A stretch of 64,000 bases of DNA, from contig JASEVX010000005.1 in NCBI GenBank assembly GCA_031761405.1, forward strand, positions 1,066,571 to 1,130,570. Reading direction: 5' to 3'. The position numbers and the translations under genes were made by a program. The notes under the pieces are model-generated. The model had not been told where the DNA came from and did not search any database. It saw nothing but the letters and a program-made list of their open reading frames with translations. Position 1 is the stretch's first letter, and every line of letters starts with the position of its first letter. The stretch is from Serripes groenlandicus (lineage: Eukaryota > Mollusca > Bivalvia > Cardiida > Cardiidae). This document shows, piece after piece, positions 52,901 through 57,136 of the stretch.

Positions 52901-55028
52901 CTTTGACACAAAGGGTCAGTCGTAATGCTATCCCCGCACCCCTGACACCAATGGGTCAGTCGTAAGGCTATCCCCGCACCCCTGACACAAGGGGTCGGTC
53001 GTAATACTATTCCCGCATCCCTGACACAAGGGGTCAGTCGTTATTCTATTACCGCATCCCTGATACAAGGGTGCAGTCGTTATTTTATCCCCGCATCCCT
53101 GACACGATCGGGTCTGTCGTTATGCTATCCCCGCACCCCTGACACCAATGGGTCAGTCGTAATGCTCTCCCTGCATCCCTGACACAAGGGATATGTCGTT
53201 ATGCTATCCCCGCACCGCTGACACCAATGGTTTAGTCGTAATGCTATCCACGCATCCCTGACACAAGGGGTCAGTCGTAATGTTATCCCCGCATCCCTGA
53301 CACAAGGGGTCAGTCGTATTCCCGCACCCATGAAACCAATGGGTAAGTCGTAATGCTATCCCCGCACCCGTGACACAAGGGGCCAGTCATAATGCTATTA
53401 TCGCACCCCTGACACCAATGGGTCAGTCGTAATGCTATCCCCGCACCCCTGACACAAGGGGTCAGTCGTAATGCTATTCCCGCAACCCTGCCACAAGGGG
53501 TCAGTCGTAATGCTATCCCCGCACCCGTGACACAAGGGGCCGGTCATAATGCTATTATCGCACTCCTGACACCAATGGGTCAGTCGTAATGCTATCCCCG
53601 CACCCCTGACACAAGGGGTCAGTCGTAATGCTATTCCCGCAACCCTGCCACAAGGGGTCAGTCGTAATGCTATCCCCGCATCTCTGACACAAGGGGTCAG
53701 TCGTAATGCTATGCCCGCACCCCTGACACAAGGGGTCAGTCGTAATTATATTCCCGCATCCCTGGACGCCAAAGAGAGGGAAGCCATAATTACCAATTGT
53801 AAATATCGAACCTAGCTCTCATGCTCCGCAGGATTAACAGATAATATATTTCCGAAATCATGTTCGAAACAGTTTTATATTTTTTTAAGGTTGATTTAGA
53901 ATTAGTTGTAGCTACTCTGGTAGAAAGATATATATAAACAACAACAATACAATGGACGAATGATGTACAGTCTTGACAAGCAATGGACAACTTCAATAAA
54001 TTATATGTTTTATTGGAATTAAACATATTGATACAAACGTAAAATTGCTCACAATCATAATGAGAAATTTCAGCTTTTTTCGAAATATTTTGAAACGTTG
54101 TCTGTTGCAAATGCGTCAAAATGCATCTGCATGTGGGTGTGAGAAGTTTTATAAGATAAGCCGCATACTATAGAGCTGAGCAATCAGAGACCCCTGGCGG
54201 TCATGCATTTAAGTCATTTCCTCTATTATCTATTTTTTCGATTTGTTTATTTTGGAGTTTTATTTAGTTTTTACGCCGCAAAACACAATTTATCAGTTAA
54301 ATAGAGGCGTATCCTGATAAGGTAACATTTCTATGTAAACTGACATTATGTATGTATTCATCATTGGACGGCTTAATTAACACAGACTAAACTATATTTT
54401 ATTTATGTAAAAACGCTTTTGAAATTTAATTTGCAATATTTATTTGAACTTTTTTCTTTTTGAAGATAATGAATTACTAAACCGAGAGATAGATTGCCAT
54501 TTCAAAAGTGTCTGAGTATAGAGAATATTGTGGTGTTGAGTAATAACTATAAGAACCATTTGCTAATGTATCCATTAACAATAAATCATGTTAGCTAACC
54601 ATAAAAGTACTTCTCTGGCATGTTATAATTGATTTTTGAATTCATATATATGAATCATGTAAATGAATGTATTATACGTCATTGACAGTTGCGAGTTATA
54701 TAAGTATTTATATGACAAATCTGTATAAGTATTCATATGACAACTCTGTATAAGTATGTATATGTAAACTTTGTATTATATGATGTTCATGTGGTTTGTA
54801 TGTAACGTTTGTATTGTTTGGGTAGGTCATACTCACAATTTCTTCCTGATGTATGTGTTTGTTTTTCTGTCCTTCTTTACGTACGGATGCTTCATCACCA
54901 GAACTGCTCTCTTTCTGAAGCGTCTCGTCAAATAGCGGATTGCGAATGCCATGTTTTGGGCGGTTTTGTGAGAGATGCTTCACACCGAGAAGAGTCATGT
55001 CACTAAATCCCGTCGGATAGCCTTCCAT
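17984..55028 (-). CDS. NOX5: NADPH oxidase 5 (NOX5-type, EF-hand regulated); whole gene, 17 coding exons, 852 aa predicted
   Basis: Coding exons, 5' to 3' on the minus strand: 54837-55028, 51099-51272, 50247-50296, 49169-49292, 47742-47892, 45475-45685, 44397-44583, 42883-43087, 33816-34003, 30874-31065, 30236-30368, 27698-27805, 26968-27002, 22133-22342, 20054-20227, 18992-19084, 17984-18115. Every junction is AG/GT and all phases agree. NOX5 enzymes move electrons from NADPH through FAD and two hemes across a membrane to O2, making superoxide, and are gated by Ca2+ binding to EF-hands rather than by p47/p67-type subunits. Seen here: EF-hand region about 155-290, membrane segments about 334-533, heme histidines 409, 423, 500 and 513, FAD motif HPFT at 591-594, DGPYG at 654-658, NADPH motif GIGVTP at 676-681, CGP at 827-829 and C-terminal Phe852. 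Unusual: a roughly 139-residue N-terminal extension with 14-residue repeats, and a short linker between the FAD and NADPH halves. The start is the least certain part. Confidence 0.95.
18515..18988 (+). repeat. SINE family A, dimeric head, ending at NOX5 exon 16 donor
   Basis: Two tRNA-like heads in tandem (AACGGAGATGGTAACGACGA at about 18532 and 18612), followed by a body with AAGAAAGCCTGGAC and an AATC-type tail reaching about 18985. The exon 16 donor GT is at 18991-18990 on the other strand. Confidence 0.75.
18992..19084 (-). CDS. NOX5: NOX5 coding exon 16 (residues 779-809)
   Basis: The acceptor is TTCTACAG before 19084 and the donor GAG|GTAATAG at 18992/18991, phase 0. It encodes IALDLVHKK and ITGLRARTKPGRPDWDE, containing the near-invariant PGRPDW of NOX/DUOX enzymes. 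It is too short for a standard open-reading-frame scan. The donor lies only a few bases from the tail of a SINE. Confidence 0.95.
19520..19709. repeat. Foldback MITE-like repeat copy (NOX5 intron 15)
   Basis: Left end AACCCTTGCTCGCATAC, right end TTACGTGGGAAATAGTT, core ATTGCCACAATGTTTTCAAA. Confidence 0.72.
20054..20227 (-). CDS. NOX5: NOX5 coding exon 15 (residues 721-778)
   Basis: The acceptor is TCTAACAG before 20227 and the donor GTATTC at 20053, phase 0. It encodes VDFIWLNRDQKNFEWFLTLL and IHLYMTSAKKRTDLEGIGLQ, matching the NOX5 dehydrogenase domain. The frame stays open beyond the donor but loses all similarity, so the intron call is preferred. Confidence 0.95.
20275..20473. repeat. 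Foldback MITE-like repeat copy (NOX5 intron 14)
   Basis: Core GCAAAAGGAGAAATTG / GAGCAATTCCTCC, right end ATATGAGAAAAGGGTT. Confidence 0.72.
20700..20935 (+). repeat. SINE family A copy
   Basis: Head GAGTTCCGGTAGCTGAGTTG, body CACAAATGGGCTAACAGTCT, and an end resembling GGTCGGCGTGATATGACAAC. Confidence 0.75.
21300..21590 (-). pseudogene. LINE ORF2 C-terminal relic
   Basis: An open frame with FRTSRIPIDTGRW, then CNLCHYNEVGSEKHYLMF and LRDLAKLMLIILNES, the Cys-His end of a LINE ORF2. It is followed by an (ATT)n tail at 21285-21305. Confidence 0.78.
21815..22020 (+). repeat. SINE family A, diverged copy
   Basis: Weak head near 21817 (GGCTGATTGGCATAACGAC) and body AGTGGGCTTAGTCTTTGTGG. It ends about 60 bp from the non-coding side of exon 14. 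Confidence 0.5.
22133..22342 (-). CDS. NOX5: NOX5 coding exon 14 (residues 651-720), NADPH-binding part 1
   Basis: The acceptor is TTTGCAG before 22342 and the donor GTAATT at 22132, phase 0 at both ends. It encodes CFIDGPYGT, then HTVLISTGIGVTPMASILQ with the GxGxxP-type NADPH motif (676-681), and a CPNC pair (700-703 region) that NOX5 proteins share. Confidence 0.96.
22530..23325. repeat. 39-bp minisatellite, about 20 units (NOX5 intron 13)
   Basis: The unit resembles CTTATCAAGCAAGAAATGCC followed by CCGGACGTCTGGTGTCTT. It gives 13-residue repeat frames on both strands that are not coding. Confidence 0.93.
23977..24186. repeat. Foldback MITE-like repeat copy (NOX5 intron 13)
   Basis: Left end GACCCTTCATACAACAAATC, inner GTCACAACGTTTTCAAAAGT. 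Confidence 0.7.
24440..25960. repeat. Minisatellite of about 46 bp with variants (NOX5 intron 13)
   Basis: The unit resembles AGTAAATGGGACAGTGGGGA followed by CACTGATGGGAGGGTGTATA and TACAGT. Units vary in length and sequence, forming longer composite periods. Its minus-strand frames (for example 24738-25325) are artefacts. Confidence 0.9.
25961..26967. other. Part of NOX5 intron 13, nothing recognised
   Basis: Two short minus-strand open frames (26064-26399, 26545-26736) show no known motif and no splice context; left unassigned. Confidence 0.45.
26968..27002 (-). CDS. NOX5: NOX5 coding exon 13, micro-exon of 35 nt (residues 639-650)
   Basis: The acceptor is TTTACAG before 27002 and the donor AAG|GTAATC at 26968/26967. 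With phase 1 in and phase 0 out it encodes DEEQAINNSSSK and is the only segment seen that connects exon 12 to exon 14 in frame. It replaces the longer Ser/Arg-rich linker that human NOX5 carries here. Support is splice signals and phase. Confidence 0.8.
27698..27805 (-). CDS. NOX5: NOX5 coding exon 12 (residues 603-639)
   Basis: The acceptor is TTATAG before 27805 and the donor GTGAGT at 27697, phase 1. It encodes LWLHIRSAGNWTNKLYEYF, matching the conserved HIRS-x-G-x-WT-x-LYE segment, then DNIRGTSYRDGVFYV, the start of the variable linker between the FAD and NADPH subdomains. Confidence 0.93.
28040..28690. repeat. 60-bp minisatellite, about 11 units (NOX5 intron 11)
   Basis: The unit contains GAGTTACCTGTCCCTACC, ATTACATTATAGGGTCAGGC and ATACACCAATAATG; diverged at both ends. 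An isolated partial copy lies near 29215-29255. Confidence 0.9.
28700..30235. other. Part of NOX5 intron 11, nothing recognised
   Basis: AT-rich sequence with one stray partial unit of the 60-bp repeat near 29215. Confidence 0.45.
30236..30368 (-). CDS. NOX5: NOX5 coding exon 11 (residues 559-603), FAD-binding motif
   Basis: The acceptor is ATGTAG before 30368 and the donor GTCAGT at 30235, phase 1. It encodes VTHLVINRPEKFHYQPGDYI and then DWHPFTISSAPE, where HPFT (591-594) is the family's FAD-isoalloxazine motif. Confidence 0.95.
30874..31065 (-). CDS. NOX5: NOX5 coding exon 10 (residues 495-558), membrane segments 5-6 and second heme pair
   Basis: The acceptor is TTTCCAG before 31065; the donor AAG|GTTCGT at 30874/30873 is weaker than the others. 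It encodes IFYLVHLLYIPFWILLLMHG with His500 and His513 (13 apart, the second heme pair), then FWKWFLLPGIILIVEK (helix 6) and WIKEVNLLHSK, the start of the cytosolic dehydrogenase domain. Confidence 0.95.
32045..32190. repeat. Foldback MITE-like repeat, right half (NOX5 intron 9)
   Basis: Contains GAGCAATTTCTTCTTTTGC, GTCGTTTGCTGCAGATGCG. Confidence 0.65.
32600..33800 (-). pseudogene. LINE relic abutting NOX5 exon 9 donor
   Basis: RT motif A region TLYVAFIDFRKAFDSVN at 33680-33720 preceded by LTIDNAFILQAVISKYL; the C-terminal end HLRHCLFCNNVVECEFHF is at 32690-32770. The middle is degraded. The left boundary of homology lies about 15-20 bp from the exon 9 donor. Confidence 0.78.
33816..34003 (-). 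CDS. NOX5: NOX5 coding exon 9 (residues 432-494), membrane segment 4
   Basis: The acceptor is CAG before 34003 and the donor GTAAGA at 33815, phase 0. It encodes WEILFTTKAKMGHGIMTGSA, matching the extracellular loop with the LLTTRPGIGWVHGSA-like NOX5 signature, then helix 4 and IRRSGFFQ. The exon is preceded by an intron of about 8.9 kb that holds a Gypsy element and a large minisatellite. Confidence 0.95.
34035..34232. repeat. Foldback MITE-like repeat copy (NOX5 intron 8, next to exon 9)
   Basis: Left end ACCTCTCCTATATATAC, right end CATGTAGGAAAGGGAT. Only about 30 bp from the exon 9 acceptor at 34003. Confidence 0.7.
34255..36520. repeat. 53-bp minisatellite, about 42 units (NOX5 intron 8)
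   Basis: The unit contains TAGATACAGTTATATCACGG, TTATAGTACATTAACTCCGG and TCTGACTAGTTAG. Most units are close matches, the right end is more diverged. It begins about 250 bp upstream of exon 9 in gene direction. Confidence 0.95.
36565..36685. repeat. (CT)n microsatellite
   Basis: Almost pure CT with short CTTT interruptions, directly next to the 53-bp array. Confidence 0.97.
36875..36976. repeat. Two direct 51-bp copies
   Basis: TGTCGGACACGGTTAG...CACCGGTATTGA occurs twice head to tail with three or four differences. It lies just beyond the Gypsy-like element and may belong to its 3' end. Confidence 0.85.
37000..37888. other. Between Gypsy-like element and 51-bp duplicate, unassigned
   Basis: A minus-strand frame at 37268-37687 (SPPSGEEVTGAVETTREY) and an overlapping plus-strand frame share the sequence; neither matches a family I recognise. 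It may be the 3' end of the Gypsy-like element. Confidence 0.35.
37889..38763 (-). pseudogene. Env-like third region of the Gypsy-like element (broken)
   Basis: Two separate frames (38493-38717 and 37889-38164) lie downstream of the integrase in the same orientation. The first resembles the hydrophilic/heptad part of env-like proteins carried by some invertebrate Gypsy elements. Stops separate the pieces, and no intact signal peptide, fusion segment or membrane anchor is visible. The assignment rests on position and weak resemblance. Confidence 0.45.
39277..39474 (-). pseudogene. Gypsy-like integrase C-terminal fragment
   Basis: A short frame with FQIGDPVYYRNQTRKNKL, the G-D-x-V-x-x-R/N pattern at the end of retroelement integrases. 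Confidence 0.65.
39896..40225 (-). pseudogene. Gypsy-like integrase zinc-binding (H2C2) region
   Basis: Contains HYHDELRHLGIDKTYDAI, then a tyrosine/tryptophan pair and CLTCQ, i.e. the HH-CC finger upstream of the integrase core. The core itself (39480-39890) is too broken to follow. Confidence 0.8.
40311..40859 (-). pseudogene. Gypsy-like RNase H and connection region
   Basis: The frame at 40638-40859 has YYLSHRLSDTQIGCSTIEKE and VIKCDHRPLKYL, the Ty3/Gypsy RNase H pattern (SR.L...E..Y..IEKE and the DH.PL box). The next frame contains IEYLAGTDNSVADVL, the conserved end of the domain, after a break at about 40625. Confidence 0.85.
40960..41660 (-). pseudogene. Gypsy-like reverse transcriptase remnant
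   Basis: Short matches to RT motifs appear in different frames, for example the YFTSLDFKSGYW type near 41500-41530 and a LILSRICLHL-region remnant near 41130. No continuous frame remains, and the catalytic box is not intact. Confidence 0.55.
41620..42018 (-). pseudogene. Gypsy-like pol fragment: linker before reverse transcriptase
   Basis: A segment ending in a TDTVRMKIDTDNHPPI-like motif, typical just before the RT domain of Gypsy pol, ending at a stop where RT should begin. RT remnants in shifted frames follow to about 40960. Confidence 0.65.
42433..42598. repeat. Foldback MITE-like repeat copy (NOX5 intron 8)
   Basis: TTAACTCTTTCGCACGGACG at the left, GGTAAAGGGTTAA at the right, core GGCAAAAGGTGCAGTTGC / ATATCTCCTTTTAGCC. 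Confidence 0.7.
42883..43087 (-). CDS. NOX5: NOX5 coding exon 8 (residues 364-432), membrane segments 2-3 and two heme histidines
   Basis: The acceptor is TGATTGG..CAG-type with ATCAG-proximal cut before 43087, and the donor GTAAGT is at 42882, phase 1. It encodes IARGCGKCLNFNC, the NOX5/DUOX signature before helix 2, then LLPLDQHVSFHKITGYTIAF. His409 and His423, 14 residues apart on helix 3, match the first heme-ligand pair of the family. Confidence 0.96.
43620..44050. repeat. Low-complexity TG/TA repeats with (TA)n core
   Basis: A degenerate repeat of about 69 bp (GGTTATTTGGTTAAATATAT type) leads into a pure TA run at 43900-43935, then two 32-bp copies around 43985-44040. Confidence 0.85.
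44397..44583 (-). CDS. NOX5: NOX5 coding exon 7 (residues 301-363), first membrane segment
   Basis: The acceptor is CTTGCAG before 44583 and the donor GTAGGT at 44396, phase 0. It encodes a basic stretch (KHTKPPKRVLRCPRY) and the first membrane helix (KIVYLCLYVLVNLVLFTTT, about 333-351). It joins exon 8 without any gap relative to human NOX5, so no extra exon is needed between them. Confidence 0.92.
44717..44912. repeat. Foldback MITE-like repeat copy (NOX5 intron 6)
   Basis: CATTTTCCACATATAAG at the left, AATTTCTCCTTTTCTCACAA in the core. Confidence 0.68.
45240..45418. repeat. Foldback MITE-like repeat copy (NOX5 intron 6)
   Basis: AATGCAGCAGACGACTTTTA at the left, GTGGCAAATGGAGAAATTG in the core; ends about 55 bp from exon 6. 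Confidence 0.68.
45475..45685 (-). CDS. NOX5: NOX5 coding exon 6 (residues 231-301), EF-hands 3 and 4
   Basis: The acceptor is CTCCAG before 45685 and the donor GTATAT at 45474, phase 2. EF3 spans the exon 5/6 junction (NVEGNGQLTRDG) and lacks the final Glu. EF4, DENNDGSITFDE (272-283), is canonical with ligands at loop positions 1, 3, 5, 7, 9 and 12. The following PDVIDNLCI matches the segment that joins the Ca2+ module to the oxidase core in NOX5. Confidence 0.95.
46105..46210 (-). repeat. SINE family B, partial copy
   Basis: Carries GGTCAGTCACAATGCTAACC and AGTAGGGAAAGCC on the plus strand, matching the body of the 10270 copy. Confidence 0.7.
46310..46960. repeat. 39-bp minisatellite, about 16 units (NOX5 intron 5)
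   Basis: The unit is built from AAACATAAATAGCTAATAAA and ACGTGTATATTCCACGTTC. Confidence 0.93.
47484..47699. repeat. Foldback MITE-like repeat copy (NOX5 intron 5)
   Basis: Right half has AATTTCTCCTATTGTCAAAA, GTCGTCTGCTGCAGATGC and GGAATGTGGGAAAGGAG; ends about 40 bp from the exon 5 donor. Confidence 0.75.
47742..47892 (-). CDS. NOX5: NOX5 coding exon 5 (residues 181-231), EF-hand 2 and start of EF-hand 3
   Basis: The acceptor is TTTGCAG before 47892 and the donor GTAGAC at 47741, phase 1. It encodes FFCERVFELFDNEGEGSIT, a clear EF-hand (loop residues 192-203), then LKFLFNIYNVEG leading into EF-hand 3. Loop position 12 of EF2 is His203 instead of the usual Glu, which would be expected to weaken Ca2+ binding. 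Confidence 0.95.
47995..48670. repeat. 33-bp minisatellite, about 20 units (NOX5 intron 4)
   Basis: The unit contains CCATACAGTTTAGACTCATT and CATGCCTGTGTAT. It starts about 100 bp from exon 5. Its 11-residue repeat frames on either strand are not coding. Confidence 0.94.
48715..48890 (-). repeat. SINE family B copy
   Basis: Contains TTTATCCTGACACCACCGAG, then GAGCGCCAAGGAGGAAAAGCC and a head remnant GCGACCTCCTGCACTTGAGG. Confidence 0.78.
48990..49125. repeat. Foldback MITE-like repeat, partial (NOX5 intron 4)
   Basis: ACGCTTCTACAGTAGACGAC, then AAGAAGAAATTGCTCATAAT and AACAATTTCTACAATTG. Confidence 0.65.
49169..49292 (-). CDS. NOX5: NOX5 coding exon 4 (residues 139-180), first EF-hand-like segment
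   Basis: The acceptor is TTGCAG before 49292 and the donor GTAAGA at 49168. It encodes RGWLKHTERKFRK followed by SMDSSGKVTIDVF, which matches the place and pattern of the first, non-canonical EF-hand of NOX5 proteins. The loop lacks a full set of acidic ligands, so calcium binding here is doubtful. Confidence 0.92.
49316..49735. repeat. Two adjoining foldback MITE-like repeats (NOX5 intron 3)
   Basis: First copy from TTAACCCTTTCCCTCATATT with core AGAATTGCTCATAAAGAGCA; second from about 49545 to ACCCTTTCCCACATTCAG. Starts about 25 bp from the exon 4 acceptor. Confidence 0.72.
50247..50296 (-). CDS. NOX5: NOX5 coding exon 3 (50 nt, residues 123-139)
   Basis: The exon was found because exons 2 and 4 do not join in frame directly. 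It has a strong acceptor (AAGTTTCAG before 50296) and donor (AG|GTACGT at 50247/50246). It starts in phase 0 and ends in phase 2, exactly what the join needs. It encodes SYSDITKTVRNNGDIE plus two bases of Arg139. There is no homology support of its own; it rests on phase, splice signals and continuity. Confidence 0.82.
50372..50515. repeat. Foldback MITE-like repeat, partial (NOX5 intron 2)
   Basis: Contains AGCAATTTCTCCTTTTGCCA and CACAATGTTTTGAACTC; head diverged. Confidence 0.62.
51099..51272 (-). CDS. NOX5: NOX5 coding exon 2 (residues 65-122), with three 14-residue repeats
   Basis: The acceptor is TTTCACAG before 51272 and the donor GTGAGT at 51098-51093; the exon is 174 nt in phase 0 at both ends. 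It encodes three tandem copies of DEPGCTATITEETV with minor changes (residues 71-112), then RDSNESRPEL. Each repeat has one cysteine in a Thr/Glu-rich setting. This segment is not part of the known NOX5 core. Because the exon is symmetric (0-0) it could be skipped without breaking the frame. Confidence 0.82.
51129..51254 (-). repeat. Coding tandem repeat, 3 x 42 bp, within NOX5 exon 2
   Basis: Three head-to-tail 42-bp units encode 14 residues each. The two units nearest 51254 are almost identical at DNA level and the third differs at a few bases, which suggests a recent duplication. The unit length is a multiple of three, so copy changes keep the frame. Confidence 0.92.
51486..53765. repeat. 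39-40 bp minisatellite, about 57 units, derived from a SINE body (NOX5 intron 1)
   Basis: The unit contains CCTGACACAAGGGGTCAGTC and GTAATGCTATCCCCGCA. The array is bounded by sequence of the SINE seen at 10270, 46105 and 48715: TTTATCCTGACACC before and GGACGCCAAAGAGAGGGAAG after. Confidence 0.93.
54015..54150. repeat. Foldback MITE-like repeat, right half (NOX5 intron 1)
   Basis: Contains AAATTGCTCACAATCATAAT and CGTTGTCTGTTGCAAATGCG. Confidence 0.6.
54837..55028 (-). CDS. NOX5: NOX5 coding exon 1 (residues 1-64)
   Basis: The ATG at 55028-55026 has a favourable context (AACATGG). The frame is open further upstream, but only non-ATG codons occur there up to 55118. The exon encodes a hydrophilic, charged segment (MEGYPTGFSDMTLLG at its start) with no recognised domain. 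The donor is GTGAGT at 54836-54831, phase 0. Support for this exon is codon continuity and the phase match to exon 2 rather than homology, so an alternative first exon is possible. No TATA box or other promoter element stands out upstream. Confidence 0.72.
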
Positions 55029-55374
55029 GTTCGTTTCTTTTAAATAGGACAACGATCTAGATATTGATTGAAAAGAAGCGAAAACAATATATAAGCTCGT
55101 CAATGAGAAAATATACAATTTAGTTGAAACATATTTATTTTACATCGATTGCGAAACAGGCTTTAAGCTTATATTAGTCACGAATAATGTCTCCTTCCTC
55201 GAGACTTAACCAGTACTCGTGCCGTTTGTTTGGAAACATCACAAAGGTAGAACCCGCTCATATTGGGATTCGAATCCGGAACTGAGATGCCGACACTCTA
55301 ACACTGTATCAGTCTTCAACAAGTACAAGTTGGCATTTTGTATGTCTCAACATAATCTACTTAAGTTAACATTA

Positions 55375-55615
55375 GCTTCTAACACACTTATGTCGGAAAT
55401 ACGGAAATACGGAAACTTTCTGATCATAATCTACATAAGTTGACATTAGCTTCTAACACGCTTATGTAGTAAAAACGTGAATCTGATCATAATGTACGTA
55501 CGTTGACATAAGCTTCTATCACGCTTATGTAGTAAATACGTGAATCTGATTGTAATGTACGTAAGTTGACATTAGCTTGTATCGCGCTTATGTAGGAAAT
55601 ACGTGAATCTCATCA
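55375..55615. repeat. 63-bp minisatellite, left part (about 4 units)
   Basis: Units of the type ACATAAGTTGACATTAGCTT followed by CTAACACGCTTATGTAG and a run ending CGTGAATCTGATC repeat about every 63 bp. The array is interrupted by the inverted-repeat element and resumes at 56462. Confidence 0.8.
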
Positions 55616-56461
55616 CAGGCGTCCGAATTTCTATTACAGCAAAAAATTCGAAATATCACACAATACCACGTTAAAATACTCAAAAAGTATCTCTATATTG
55701 TCTATACGCTTTGATAAAAATGATCGTAATGGTAATTTGGGGAATCCCACACGTGTTACTATAAATAGCCCCTCTATACGTCCATATATTGTAATAATAA
55801 TGACACGGTGTGCAACGGCGTTTTACCACCTCGCTCGATTCGGGCTATAATTTCCGCAGAAAACGTCTAAAACGATCTGGTCCCAGGTAGAGACAGGTTC
55901 ATAAATGACTTTTCTCGTGATCCACCACATCAATATTTGCCAACCGACAAATGCGCCGGCGATTTAAGCTTAATGTTCATTATATTTGGAAATTGGCAGT
56001 TGTCCTTACCGCCATGCGCTGACGTCACAATATTCACGTTCCGCAGCGAATATTTAACTCGAAATGACGCGCTGTTTTAGAATATTGTACCTGAGCAATG
56101 TGTTGGGGTTGGCATTTAATCATTTTTCTTCCAAAAATAATATTATTCATAAAAAATACGGTATTTATTTGTATGTTTCCGAAAGAAGTATAAAAAAAGA
56201 TTTTTAGATCATGTTTTAAATCGTTGTTTGATTAATCTGTCGCTGCGGAATGTTGCAAACTGCGCACCTTGTCATTAGTATTACACTATAAGGACTTATA
56301 GAGGGTTTATTTATAGTAACACGTGCGGGATTCCCCAAATTAACATGACGATCATTTTTATCAAAGCGTATAGACAATATAGAGAGACTTTTTGTGTATT
56401 TTAATGAGGTATTGTGAGATTTTCCGCATTTTTTGCTGTAATAGAAATTCGGACGCCTTTG
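55616..56461. mobile_element. Non-autonomous DNA transposon with long terminal inverted repeats, 846 bp
   Basis: The ends CAGGCGTCCGAATTTC and, reversed, CAAAGGCGTCCGAATTTC begin inverted repeats that extend roughly 190 bp with scattered differences. The flanks ATCTCATCA (55607-55615) and ATCTCATCC (56462-56470) look like an 8-9 bp target duplication. There is no coding region. It splits a 63-bp minisatellite. Duplication length and long inverted repeats fit a hAT-like or Mutator-like non-autonomous element. Confidence 0.8.
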
Positions 56462-56620
56462 ATCTCATCCTAATCTAGATAAATTGACGTTAGCTTCTAT
56501 CACTCTTATGTAGAAAATACGTGGATCTGATCATAATCTAGATAAGTTGACATTAGCTTCTAACACTCTTTTGTAAGAAATATGTGAATCTAATCTTAAT
56601 GTACGTAAGTTGACAGTAGC
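56462..56620. repeat. 63-bp minisatellite, right part (about 2.5 units)
   Basis: The same unit as at 55375-55615, resuming after the insertion and leading straight into the TGTCTG/CT microsatellite of the duplicated 560-bp unit. Confidence 0.8.
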
Positions 56621-56621
56621 T

Positions 56622-56682
56622 GTCTGTCTGTCTTTATGTCTGTCTGTATGTGTGTGTGTATGTGTGTGTGTGTGTGTGTGTG

Positions 56683-56721
<39 letters not shown>

Positions 56722-56945
56722 TTCTCTGTGTCTCTCTCTCTCTCTGTGTCTCTGTCTCTCTCTCTGTCTCTCTCTGTCTCTCTCTCTCTCTGTCTCTCTC
56801 TCTCTGTCTCTCTCTCTCTCTTTCTATCTCTCTCTCTGTCTCTCTCTCTCTCTCTCTCTCGCTCTCTGTCTCTGTATGTCTGTCTCTCTCTGTAAGTCTG
56901 TCTGTCTCTCTCTGTATCTCTCTGTCTGTCTGTCTCTGTCTTTTA

Positions 56946-56978
<33 letters not shown>
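56622..56978. repeat. Compound microsatellite (TGTC)n, (TG)n, (CT)n, (TA)n
   Basis: Simple-sequence tract giving long Leu/Ser or Arg/Glu open frames that are not genes. It is the left part of the first 560-bp unit, cut by the LINE. Confidence 0.95.
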
Positions 56979-57136
56979 CTTGTCATACTTCCGCTTCCGG
57001 TCTAGGAGGTTGGAAAAAATAATCGTGAGAGACGAAATATAAAAAGAAAGGATTTAGAAAGGATTTAGAATGGATTTTTGTCGGTGTAACATGTTGCCGA
57101 TGTCTAACATCGATATGTAACTGTTTGTGTATCAAT

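Noticed and set aside
51486..53765. CRISPR-like array of 39-40 bp repeats
   Set aside because: No unique spacers alternate with the repeats, units abut directly, and the window is eukaryotic with spliced genes. The same holds for the other minisatellites.
55029..55118. N-terminal extension of NOX5 exon 1 to a hydrophobic segment starting at 55118
   Set aside because: There is no ATG; the frame there starts from TTG. It would add a membrane-like stretch without support.
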